Positions 1 through 37,572 of a DNA stretch of 64,000 nt are shown piece after piece. The first letter of the stretch is position 1; each line of letters opens with the position of its first letter. The translations under genes and the position numbers were made by a program. The stretch spans positions 19,088,469 through 19,152,468 of the forward strand of contig NC_088112.1 in assembly GCF_036370855.1 (NCBI RefSeq), given 5' to 3'. Origin of the DNA: Dromaius novaehollandiae (taxonomy: Eukaryota; Chordata; Aves; Casuariiformes; Dromaiidae). The notes beneath the pieces are model-generated. The model saw nothing but the letters and a program-made list of their open reading frames with translations. It was not told where the DNA came from and made no database searches.

Positions 1-736
1 GGAACTTCGTTTGTTCACTGCACCTAAAGACGCACCTCTACCTTCTTAGTCTAGATGTTATCCTCCCCAGCTAATCTACATACGATTTCTAACATGGTAT
101 TCTTCATGCTATGGGTATAGCAATGAAAATAGTAATAGCTTTTGTTTAAGTTGTTTCTATCATTATTTGTTCCTATCTCCTGGATTTGAGATTAATTTGG
201 ATTTAGACAACTTTGTTTCACTGTCACATTTTATATATTTTCTTTTTGACATGTCTGTGTGATTTATTGTTTTCCAGTAATACAGACTGGATATTAAGTA
301 ATGAAATGAACTATTCTCCTAAGAACGAACCTTTGTACTCACATTCTGTAAGTGTTTCTGTCATCTTAGCAGTGACAATCAGGCACTTCCCTGCAAACCT
401 GGTTTGATGAAACACGATATTTTGATTTAATAAAATAATTGAGAAATGGATACATCCAAGTAGTTACACACCTTGAATTTAACTGTATCTTGTCGCTTTA
501 AAAATGTTGTTGTCATAAGGCATTAAGCTGACTGAAGGAATTCAAGCTTCATTAATTTTTCACAGAATATTCTAGTTAACACTTTCACCTCCTGTAGCAC
601 TTGGATAAAAATCAGATTTCTGAGAAGATATGAAAAACATCAGCTCAGGAAAAAAATTATAGCCTTTCCTCAGTAATAAAGAGTATAAAACATTGATGTA
701 ATGCTGAATAAATGCAGACTTTTGTTAAATTACTAG

Positions 737-775
737 AGAACTAAGTGAAATTATCCATATAATTCACTTAGTTCT
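737..775. repeat. inverted repeat / hairpin, 17-bp stem
   Basis: The left arm 737-754 pairs with the right arm 759-775 over 17 base pairs, with one unpaired A at 750 and a four-base loop CCAT at 755-758. The inner core GAACTAAGTGAA / TTCACTTAGTTC is perfect. Pairing stops outside 737 and 775. It is too short for a normal microRNA precursor and has no recognised family. Confidence 0.8.
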
Positions 776-1186
776 GCAATACTCAGTATTATTTCTCTGA
801 TAACCAAAACTGTACAACTTTAATCTCAGGTCTCTATTTTTTAAGTTTCTACAGGCAAGAGAAAATACCTAATTATTTAGAGAGAATTCATGGCTCACAG
901 GAGAGTACTTTTTCCTTCTGAGTGAATTTAGAGTGGAAAGAAGTCTTAGGCAGACTGCAAATGCATCTTCCTCAAACCTTCTCGGTAATGACCCACACAC
1001 CCATAGTTGTAGCTTTACTTATTCTCTGTGAGTTCCCTTGGCTGGGTCATATGAGGGAAGTCTCTGAGATCATTATCATGTGGGAATTCCCTTCTATCGT
1101 AACATTTTTCAAATATCCCATCACTCCATCAACCTTGTACTGCAAATACAAGGAGTTCTGCTGTAAAATTTAACTATAGCCAACAC

Positions 1187-1254
1187 CAGCCATAAAAACT
1201 GCTGAGAATTAACACTACATCAGCCATAAAAACCGCTGAGAATTAACACTACAC
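1187..1254. repeat. 34-bp tandem duplication (two copies)
   Basis: Copy 1 spans 1187-1220 and copy 2 spans 1221-1254. They differ at only 2 of 34 positions (T/C in both cases), which suggests a fairly recent local duplication. It lies deep in an intron and no function is apparent. Confidence 0.9.
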
Positions 1255-2825
1255 CAAGGCATACAGTACCACTATCAGTAGAAGAGAAAGACAGTGTCAC
1301 AAATGATGGGAACGTTTTTATCACACTTCATTTAAACAGAAGAAAACCCTACATCTGCCCTGGTATTCCTAGACAAGACTAAGGAAACTCGGACTTCAAT
1401 TCGGTGAATATCTACCTGCTTAAACATTTCCTCGTTGACTTCAATGAGACATACACATGTTATTAAGGGCTCAAGAATAGATCCAATTTTTCCATTTTCA
1501 TTTCTGGAAAGTCTTTCTGGGATTTAGAAACATGCAAATTTTCCAATAGGTTTTTCTGTTATGTCAACCTCATAAAAGACTTATCTGACATTTTAAAAAT
1601 TCAGAGAAGAAAAACAGATAAGAAACAGAATCATAAAGCTTCCACTAAATTTCTGTTAGACCTAAAGAGCCCTGGCATAGCTGTGCCCTGGTTTGAAAAT
1701 ATTTACTGCTCTGCAGTGACCAGAGACCTGGGCTCCTTAGAAATGGGCTTTGAACAAAGCTGCTGTTGGAGATAATCAAGAGAAAAAGGAATTTAGGTTT
1801 TCTTTCCTTTTTCATATTTCCTATGAAATTTTATGGTCAAGTCAGTAGATATTATGACTTATCATCGAGGGAGATTAATCAATGAGTAATAAAATGCAAA
1901 AAATCCCATGCACACTGAGGCAGAATTTGAGGAAAAGGCCCATATGGAACAACTTTCTCTTTGCTGTATATTGTGTCCAATGCCATGCGCAGTGGTCCCT
2001 GCACCCAAAAAGAAAGCTTCTAGCTCTGACACATTCCTGGAGTAATATTTTCTTAGATTGTGGAAAATATAAAATGAGATACTATTTAAATTGATTAGCA
2101 AGCAATACTTTTTAAGAAGGAACAAATATTAGCTACAGTGAAGAGATCTTGGCTCAGATCTTACTTCACTTGGCTTATTGTATTGAAATAAAGCCCTGTG
2201 TTCTAATCAGTGGATCTCCCGCTTTTATAGTAATTATAGTAGAATATTCTCATACCAGGGCACATTAAAAGCATTACTAAAGAATCTTTAAACAGAATGA
2301 AATGTCTTACACAGTGTTAATGAACAAAGAACTCAACGTTAATTAGAGGTTCTGATCTGGAACAGTTCACGATGCTCTAAGGAGGAGAGAAGTAGGATTT
2401 ATATTGACACACATGAATACATTCATATCACACACACACAAGCATACCTAAGTGTGTGTGAATAGATGAACATCCATCTCAAATATAAATGTCCTGTCTC
2501 TTCATTTTCCACTCATCATATGAACAGGACATGTACATATCGTGTCTGGGCATAGCGGTGCAATATAAGATACTAACATGCACAGAAAATTATCCAAAAG
2601 GCCTAATTTGTAATGCAGTGCATAATGTCTAGTAGTAGCAAAGAACAACTTGAACAAATCTAAACCCAATCTAATTCATGGTCTATAATTAATTTCTGAA
2701 GTTTTTACTAAAATTAAAATCATTTCCATCTTGGGCAAACTGTTAAAATTTTTACAAGAAGAATCTTCAGTTGTGACTGTGGATGAGAAAAAAATATCTT
2801 CTGTCTTGTGTATGTTTCATTTCAG

Positions 2826-29752
<26,927 letters not shown>

Positions 29753-31239
29753 TGGTGAACAAAGAGAAAGACAACTGGTTTTATAAACATTATTCAGTCT
29801 CAACCAGCATCCTAGAAGGGCAAAACAGTGCAAAGATGGGTACTGCACACTCAACTTTTGCTAACTAGCAAGTATTAGTAGGAGCACTTTGCATTACTCC
29901 TGTGTTTGGTGAATTACCAGTTAAATCCTTTATGATATGGAAGTGACTTATTGGTAAAAATACATGCCCTTTGACATGAGAAATAGATGCACCACTTCCA
30001 TAAGGTAATCATGCCTACCCTAGATTGGGAAGGCACATTTAATTAAAGGCAAAAAAGCGAGATCTTCACCCATCTAGCTCTGCTGAAGGCAACACAACTG
30101 TCCTGATTTATATCAACTCAGACTGAACTGATTAGAACTGGGTGAAGTCTGAAGAAGAAATGTGCCATGCATAATCCTTGAAAAATTTTAAAAATTCCTA
30201 TTCTTAGGTGTGTGCTCCCCTTTTATGTTTACATGGGCATCTGTGAAGCTAACTTCGAACAGCACTGTGGTTAATGAAAAGCAAATGAGAAATCATCTGC
30301 TGAAATGAGCAAGACAGTGTGTCAGGTAGAGGTCATATATTCAATTAGACTGGATGATACAGCTGGAAAAAATGAGCCAAGCTTGCTGGGTAAAGAGTCC
30401 TTTCACCCCGCTGCTTGAATTTGCTAAAGGGATTCTGAGCCAAAACCTCCTGTCTGCCTTTTCCAGCTGTATTAGCTAGTCCACTAATAGATATGATCTC
30501 TTCATACAGACTTTGCCTCTCTTTTATCCTTAGATGATCCCAGCTTCAACAATGGTATGTTGAAATACTCACAGTGATACGAAATTCACTTCCCAGGAAT
30601 ACCCCCACCAGAAACATTATACATTGCGCTAACTTGTTCAGTTCAAGGAAGAAAAGTAATCCAACGACAGCCACGCAACTGAGCTCAGCTTTTGGATTCC
30701 AGAGATCAGATAGCAAGCCATAGGGTGAGACACATCACGAAGAACATAGTCCAATAGTTTCAAACCTTTAAATCAATAAGGAAAGTCTTCAATTCCACTG
30801 AGGACATTCTGATGAAAAAAGGAAACAAGGAAAAATCATCAAAAAAATGATTGTCTTCTATGTTCAGCTCTTACAGAAGAACAGAAAGGAATTAAAACTG
30901 TTCTAAAGGCTGCAGTAATACAAGTGCTCAGATGGCACTTTTATGGAAGGAAAAGTGCTCAGTCTGTGCAATGCAACTGCAAACTTGGATTGCTTGGTTT
31001 TTTTTTTAAATTTAGCTATATGATTTCGACTATTTAAAGCACACCTTACTACTTGGGAACCACTAAACTGTACTGTTTGTTTACAAGACACACCTATAAG
31101 ATGACCATTGCATTTAGATATCAGCTAAAAAAAGAAGCAGAACCAGAATGTGACCTGTGATCAGTTCTTAAGTGCCAGATGAGAACACAGATAGCCTAAT
31201 AGAATAATAGTTATATTTGTAAAAAAACCCAGAAAACTA

Positions 31240-31245
31240 AATAAA
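31240..31245 (+). terminator. TRPC7: candidate poly(A) signal, proximal
   Basis: A canonical AATAAA, followed within 15 bases by TGTACTGTAC and further on by a GT-containing stretch. It competes with the distal signal 115 bp downstream. Confidence 0.45.
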
Positions 31246-31287
31246 AAAAGTGTACTGTACGTAGATCTGTTTAGAGAAAAAGCAAAA

Positions 31288-31341
31288 TACTGTATTTTTA
31301 CCTTTAATAAGATTATCTTGTATACTGTAATATTTTTACCT
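31288..31341 (+). repeat. short imperfect direct repeat before the poly(A) signal
   Basis: TACTGTATTTTTACCT-type units (31288-31303 begins with the same TACTGTA) recur at 31323-31341 with a three-base insertion. Each unit contains a TGTA motif. Confidence 0.6.
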
Positions 31342-31354
31342 AAAAATGGGAAAA

Positions 31355-31360
31355 AATAAA
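31355..31360 (+). terminator. TRPC7: candidate poly(A) signal, distal
   Basis: A canonical AATAAA. TGTA motifs at 31251, 31256, 31291, 31319 and 31326 lie upstream; these are the sites bound by cleavage factor CFIm. A GT-rich element follows at 31375-31383. This arrangement is the best-supported 3' end of the gene. Confidence 0.6.
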
Positions 31361-32354
31361 ATTACCTCATAATATTTTGTTGTACACTGAGTGAAATATT
31401 TGCCTGATCTTTTGAATATGCAGTACATGGACATTTTGCCAGCTTTCTGTGATGTGCAAGCAATGAAATTATTGTATGAGGTAATTTTGCTATAGGAATT
31501 CTAAAGCCTGAGAGAGACAAAAAGCAAAAATTAAAGTAAAATAAAGAAAAAGTGAATAAAACTAAAAATTTATAGGTTCTATGACCAACCACAGTCTGCA
31601 GAAATGACTTGCAGGGCTTAACTTGAAATTATGATGTCCTTATTAGCGCTTTTGCAAAATATCTTCTAGCTAACTGAGACCAAAAATTCAGCTAAGCTAG
31701 CTTCAGACATGCATACTTCTGGTACTGAGTTTGCAGCCGAAAGCTAGATGAGTAACATTTTTGCAGTAAATTTAGAGGCTTTAGCTGAGGACATAGGTGA
31801 AACTGCATTTTTCTCTGAATTACCCTGTCCAGAGAAGCGGTACTTTACAGTGCTCCAGCAGCGTAGCCTTTCCCGTAGCTCTTGTTTCCAAGAGTGGGAA
31901 ATCTGCTGCCTTTGCATTATAGTGCTTGCAATGTAATATCATGATAAAACACTTAGGTGCCAATGTTCATCAGAGGGTAACAAATGCCTGCGTATGACAG
32001 ACACTGCATGCAGCAGTATTTGCAAGAATGATAATGCACCGGTCATCGCTTTGTGTTATCTTCCTCTACTTAAACCAGAAAATGTTGCTGATTGCAAATA
32101 TTCGACTTTCACCATGAGAAGTGTAGGAAAAAATGTCAAGTCTGTACCTGGCAAGGGAAGGATTTGTAACAGGGATCTTTGCAATGAGAGGACATAACCA
32201 TTGCTGGAGCCAGCCTGCCCTTGCTGCAGGATCTGCTTGGGGTAGGGTTTGGGGCACTGGGCAAGTGCCTCATGGGCTGCGGGCAGCATCGCGGCTGGGA
32301 GGCTGGTTGAGAGGGAGGGAATCACCTTGTCTGTCAAAGAACCACTCTTCTGTG

Positions 32355-32374
32355 TTTTTTTTTTTTTTTTTTTT
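32355..32374. repeat. poly(T) tract, 20 bp
   Basis: An uninterrupted T run, with a second T run near 32417-32429. On the - strand these would be A tracts, but no retroposed sequence was recognised next to them. Confidence 0.85.
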
Positions 32375-33076
32375 AATTTCCTTGAATGCTAAGGAATATC
32401 TTTCGTGGTTATATTGCTTTTTTTTTTTTCCCCTCCCCTTCCAGCCGCTGTGTAAAGCACTTTTCATTTTTGGAGAACCAGCTCTATTGCCATGCTCCTG
32501 TCTTAAAAACGTGTTTCATTACAGCTCTAAACCTGGCTCTTGGTCAAAGTCATTGCTTTACCCTTCCCATTCAGTATTTTAACATCCTCTAGGAACTTAA
32601 GCAGAATTATTCTAGGTAGAACAAGTAATAATACTCATAATTTCCATTTCTCATGATATTGTACACCAAGTTGCATATGAAAGGTAAGACCTGCTATGAT
32701 GCACTTGCTTGCTTACATTTTGTATATTTAGATGCAACTCATCAAAAGGCCTATTCTAAAGTCCAGGAATGCCTATAGGAGTGTTCTGCTAATGCTGGAT
32801 GTTGCAGGCAATGCGTGTTCTGTCGGCACAATTAACACCCTACTGTGAACAGCTTTGCTGAACGACGTGGCCTACGTGGAGGCAGACCTGTGCCCTGCCA
32901 GCTGCCACCGGCGCATCAAGTGTATAAATGCAGCAGTGCAGTCGTGCCACAGGCAGGTAGTTAGCATGATGTTCTGCTTACAGTAATTTGCTATGAATGA
33001 CCACAGTATTTTCCTAGGACTTCAGAAGGAGACTAAAAGAAGCACAGGGAAAATATTGTGAAAAAAAAATGTAATT

Positions 33077-33087
33077 CCCCCCCCCCC
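33077..33087. repeat. poly(C) tract, 11 bp
   Basis: An uninterrupted C run directly after an A-rich stretch (33061-33069). It is prone to length error in sequencing. Confidence 0.85.
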
Positions 33088-34505
33088 TTCCGCATTTACA
33101 TTCCATGAACTATCAAGGCATTGAGGCTCCTCATATAAATATTCATGAAAAGCAAAACCCCACTTCATCAGAGCATTTTTTTTCATCTAGTCCCAGGAAT
33201 ACATACACAGAAGCTGCACACAACTTATTAATATTCTATCAGCAGAAATGATGTTAAGTTCCTTGCATGGTTTATTCTCCAAGCTCTGTTTAGAAGAAAT
33301 TAAAATTAAAAAGCCTTACTAAAAGATCCCTGAGAGAACCAAGAGAGTCTGAAGAGGAAAAATCAGAGCAGATAGGTCCCAGACCTGGAGCGTGCAGGTA
33401 GCCCAAACCCTGTCTCCCATGCCTGGGGGGATCCCCTGGCAGGCCAGTGTTGCACAGAACCATCTGCCAGTTTAGGTTTAATCCAGTCTAAACAGTGCTT
33501 ACCTTTGGCCTTGAAGTGTGAGAGCTAATACTCCTTGGACAAATTCATATCACTAAGGGTATGAAGGCTTTACCCAAACCATCTGTAGATACAGAGCTGT
33601 GAGATTTTATGGGAAATATGCTAGAGGGGTGTCAGAGAAAGATTAAACTGAGTTAAACTCATCCACACAAGAGTGAATATTCTTCCAAGAGATCTTCCTA
33701 ATTCTGCAAATCCTTCAGGCCAATGAACTAGAAGTTCAACAAGCAAACTGTGAAAGAGGGAACGAAGGCATTAACTAGCCCAATATTGGTTCACTGACCC
33801 CCCACCCATATGTTCAGTCAATTGTTCATGTCTTGCAAAGACCAAATCAGTCAGCTGCCACTAACAGAAATGGGGCTAACAGCAGAAAGAATGAACATGC
33901 CTTTTTAGATGGAGCTGGACTGCAAAGTTTTAAATCATAAACCCCCGCTGGGCAAAGATGCAAATCCTGACCCAAAGGTGCTGCACAGGGGCATTAAGCC
34001 ATCATGTCATTGCTTTCAGCCACACCAGATAGGCCTTGAGGCCACAGGGTGAGGGTGACGTTTTATACATAGTGTTGACTTCAGGTCTGGATTAGTTTTG
34101 CCCTTAACTTTACAGAGCAGTGCTGCTGTTCCCAGCTCCCTACAAGACACCATTTAAAAGTAAATAAAAAGCAAGAACGGTGTCATGAATAATTGCTTAG
34201 AGGATTGCTTGCATCCCAATTAGAGCTTACAGCACATTAAATTGTCACTGAGGCTTTATTTTCAATTAATCTACTAAAGAAATGCACCTCCAATGAGCCA
34301 GAAGCAACTGACCTGATTTAAAGATGTCAGAGATTAAAGAAGACTCAGCAAGAACAACCCGGAAGGTAGTCTATTACCACAAATGCTGGGAGACACATTC
34401 AGCATAGACAGGGCTTCAAACACATCCATCAGCTGGTGGCGAGTCCTTCCCTTCCCTGGCGTGTGGGCTGGACCCAGGCCTGTGCTGGAGACATGGTCCT
34501 CAGGT

Positions 34506-34528
34506 GGGGGGGGTGGACGGGGCGGGGG
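34506..34528 (+). other. G-quadruplex-forming motif
   Basis: Runs of eight, four and five G (34506-34513, 34519-34522, 34524-34528) are separated by short loops. The first run can supply two G-triplets, so four triplets are available within 23 bases. It lies in a locally GC-rich patch with a GC box (GGGGCGGGG) at 34519-34528. Confidence 0.6.
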
Positions 34529-35042
34529 CATTTGTGCCAGCATTGCAGGACGGGTCATGCCTGCAGAGCACCTCTGCTAGTTTTCACACCCTGAGGAGGA
34601 ACCTGGCAAGATCTTCATCCAGGAAGAGACAGGTCAATCTATAGCCTGGGCTTAAGAGGCTGTAAAACTGCCTGATGCAATCGGAGGCTGCGTTACTTTT
34701 CTAGCAAGTTGCTCCGCATCAGAAGCAACCCCCTGGCACTCACAGGCTGGCAGGTCTTTCACTCTTTTTCTTAATTCGGCTTAATTGGCAAGCGACCAGG
34801 CCCTTGCTTTGACCACAAATCTCTCACCACTGTGGAGGGAGAGGTGCTACGGCCAGCAGGTCTCAGTGCTCCCCCCTTCACCCTCGTGATGCATTCCCTC
34901 TGTTTTACCTTGCCGGTGACTGCACACCCTGCAAGTGGACACCCACATGCTGGACACCAGCCTCCACAAGCTAATAGAAAAAGACCCTTCAAGATCTTAC
35001 ATTTTTAGTGAAAAAGGATAAAGAGCGAGCAGGAGAAATATC

Positions 35043-35175
35043 CATAGCTTATACTGAGGGAATGGAGGCTGAGAGAAATTCAGGGACTTGCCCTTAGCGA
35101 GCTGGAAGTCAGGGACCAAAAATGGATCCCTGACTCTGAGTCCTGCTTGGTGCTATAACCATTAGCTTCCCCATC
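35043..35175 (+). repeat. ancient MIR-like (CORE-SINE) element
   Basis: The best-preserved repeat in the window. It reads GGCTGAGAGAAATTCAGGGA then CTTGCCC, then a middle portion with CTGGAAGTCAGGGACC, then CTGACTCTGAGTCCTGCTTG with TGCTATAACCATTAGCTTCC. This parallels the remembered sauropsid consensus ACTGAGGCAGAGAG...ACTTGCCC...CCTGACTCCCAGTCC...TGCTCTAACCACTAGACC. Confidence 0.75.
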
Positions 35176-35568
35176 TCCCGCTCCCTGTCCTTCATCTTTG
35201 TAGGTCACATCCTCTGCTGTGAGGATAAGATCTTGCAATGCCCAGTGCAAGTAGCACAAGAATGACAGTAGGAAAGAAGAATCATTACCTCAATTATCAT
35301 ATATCATTTTGGGAAGCGATTCCCTAAACTGCTGGGAGCTTTTAATGGGTCCATATCAATACTGAGATAAATCTTGACTATAGTTTAATTAAAATAAAGC
35401 CAAACGGAAAGGAAGATAATGCCCGAAGGGGCAAAATAACTAAATTGGTTGTGGAATTTCTAATGCCTTTAGTAGAAAGCAAAAGTGCTCTCACATTAGG
35501 TCATTTGAGGGAGATATTTAACACAAACCTGCAGTGTGATAAAGAGGATTTGGAAGGGCTTACAAGGT

Positions 35569-35676
35569 TAATGAGTAGCTAACAACCTTGTTAATATTCA
35601 ACTAATATTTACTATAACACTGACTAATATTTAATTCTCTTACTAATTATTAATTATTCTGCTGCAAGGGCTTAAT
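35569..35676. promoter_or_regulatory. cluster of TAAT homeodomain cores
   Basis: Eight TAAT cores on the + strand start at 35569, 35592, 35603, 35625, 35632, 35644, 35651 and 35673 within 108 bp, where about one or two are expected in sequence this AT-rich. The 10-mer CTAATATTTA occurs twice (35602 and 35624). It could be a homeodomain-bound enhancer or simple AT-rich drift. Confidence 0.3.
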
Positions 35677-36190
35677 TAGGGCAAACACAGCAGGTTGGGC
35701 CGGGGGGTTCTGGCACTGAGCTGCATTTCCCTGCCAGTGTAGCTGACCTTGATTCTGGACTCTCCTCTGGCAATGAGTCCTCCGGCGGTAGCAGATTTAG
35801 ACATGTGCATGACAGCATAGCGGTGTGAACACTTAGAGAAGAAGCAGGAGACCTACGTTTCAGATCTTCCTTCGGATGAAGTGGTTCAAGCCTTTAATCC
35901 CTACGTAAGGAAACTCTAAGTGCTCTGGGGTAGGCGAGGAGGGGCAGTGGTTATCCTCCATGTCGAAAAGGGTGGCACACAGGCTTCGTAGCAAGTTGCA
36001 CCAAAAACCAAACCAACAAATCCCCAAAGGAAACCTGTACCCAAGGTCTGGCAGCACCCTGCTCTGCAGTCGTGCTCCTTTCCTTAGAGCAGGTCTCCCA
36101 GCCACCTCTCGTTTTTGTGTACTCAGCACCACTTCTGATTGCAAGGGCTGTGGGGAAGGGTTTGTGATAGCTCATTGGGTTTTCATTTGG

Positions 36191-36211
36191 AAAAAAAAAA
36201 AAAAAAAAAAA
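36191..36211. repeat. poly(A) tract, 21 bp
   Basis: An uninterrupted A run. The 230 bp before it were examined as a possible retrocopy body and are not recognisable. Confidence 0.85.
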
Positions 36212-37530
36212 GCTTCCACTGAATCGAAAAGTTGATTTTATGGAAAAGTGTCTTTTATACAAAAATGTGCTTTGGGCCAAATCTGCCTAACGAACCCCAA
36301 CCTCAGGTAATAAAACTTCATTCATCCTATGAAGAACCTTGGTGTGCACTTGCATGTAGACACAACACTGCTTGGTTTTGTCAATCCTACCTGAACCAGC
36401 TGCTAAAAGACAGCCAGCCCTTCAAAAAGTTACTCATAAAACCACACTCCTCTCCTTTACCAGGCAGCTCACTGGAATTCCTAACTCTGCATTTTCTGCC
36501 AGCCGAGTGAGCTCATATTTTAGCGACTTTCATTTTGCGCTTTCCCTTTTTCCCCTGAAGTCCAGGAGTGTCACCATATCCATGTCACAGCTCCCAGAGC
36601 AACCAAACCTGAAGCCTGTCGGGTAATAACACGTAGGCATGCCTTTAGCTCCGGAGAAGCTGCCAGTTTTGTCCAAAGGGCAGCCACCAAGTAAGCCTAA
36701 GAGCAGTCCTTCAGCACATGCCTTCCTGGCAGCTATTGATTTCCAAAAAGTAGTGGTACTGAGATTAAAGGGTGGATAGTAAATACCTTGTTAGAAGCAA
36801 TAATCACTGCAGAGCAGAAAAACACAGTTTGAGAGAGACTACTTTTTAAACATACTTAACCATATGTTGTGTACTTAATAAGAGTGACTTAGTATAACAG
36901 AGCAGGTCTACATGTTAAACTAATTGTAAAGTTTCAGAAGGAATAAGGATAAAGAGGAAACTAGAAACTTTTTTCTTTTACCTTAAAGAAAAGATCTGTG
37001 GGGTTCGTGCGCTTTCCAACCTCATGGAGAGCGGGCTGATACAGCTGATTAAATGAAGAGGGTTAGCCGAGCATAGCTGGCTGCAAGGACATCCCTGTTC
37101 CTGTCCAAGAGACTGAGGTAGACTTAAAGCATTCCCAAAGGCCGAACACGATTTAATGTGGACAATGCAGGTTTCTCTGAGGAGAAGCGGTGACTGCACA
37201 TACACAAGCTCTGCTCTGTCCTTCGCAGGCAGAACCAGCAGGCTGTGCTCGAGAACAAGTAATCCACGGCGCTGCTGCTTCCTGGGATGCTCTGAACTAA
37301 AACCAAAGCTACAGCGGGGAAAAAAACCCTCTTGCAGGCTTTTCTTCAGCTCATTATAGCAACCTTCCTACACGCTTTAACAACACGCAAAGGCTCAAGA
37401 ATCTGGCTGTATTAAACTGTATCATTAAAGCAAGGAAATGTTAGAATGCTTGCTTGTTGGAAGTAAAAATAGCATTTCTTCATTTTTTGATTCATCCTCA
37501 AATAGATTTTGTTCTTTGTACTATCCCACT

Positions 37531-37572
37531 CTTTTTTTTTTTTCTTCTTCTTTTTTTTTTTTTTTTTTTTTT
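37531..37572. repeat. polypyrimidine (T-rich) tract, 42 bp
   Basis: T runs broken only by C, including CTTCTTC in the middle, followed by a T run of over 20. It is a microsatellite-like tract with no recognised element around it. Confidence 0.85.

Larger units (their letters stand above)
1..2825 (+). other. TRPC7: TRPC7 intron (5' side unseen)
   Basis: AT-rich intron ending in a normal acceptor, TTTCATTTCAG, at 2825. The exon that should precede it (the pre-S1 segment, recalled as ending in APCSK) was looked for and is not present, so the whole stretch is intronic. It holds a 39-nt hairpin (737-775), a 34-bp tandem duplication (1187-1254) and a short interrupted CA/TG tract near 2430-2460. 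No other gene is visible. Confidence 0.85.
29753..31375 (+). other. TRPC7: TRPC7 3' untranslated region (inferred extent)
   Basis: AT-rich sequence after the stop, with no long open frame and with two candidate poly(A) signals near its end. The end is inferred from AATAAA at 31355-31360 followed by GT-rich TTTTGTTGT at 31375-31383. Use of the earlier signal at 31240 would shorten it by about 115 bases. Confidence 0.6.
31385..35040. other. intergenic region downstream of TRPC7, part 1
   Basis: No gene recognised on either strand. It contains a T tract (32355-32374), a C tract (33077-33087) and a G-quadruplex motif (34506-34528). No SMAD5 coding exon, which mammalian gene order would predict on the - strand beyond TRPC7, is visible. 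Confidence 0.7.

Noticed and set aside
2808..2825. ATG at 2808 in frame with the first exon
   Set aside because: It lies inside the intron just before a strong acceptor, and its codons do not match the channel sequence before LGRTLRSP.
35960..36211. Sequence ending in a 21-bp A tract, considered as a processed pseudogene or SINE with tail
   Set aside because: The upstream sequence is not recognisable as a coding or SINE body, and no flanking target-site duplication was evident.
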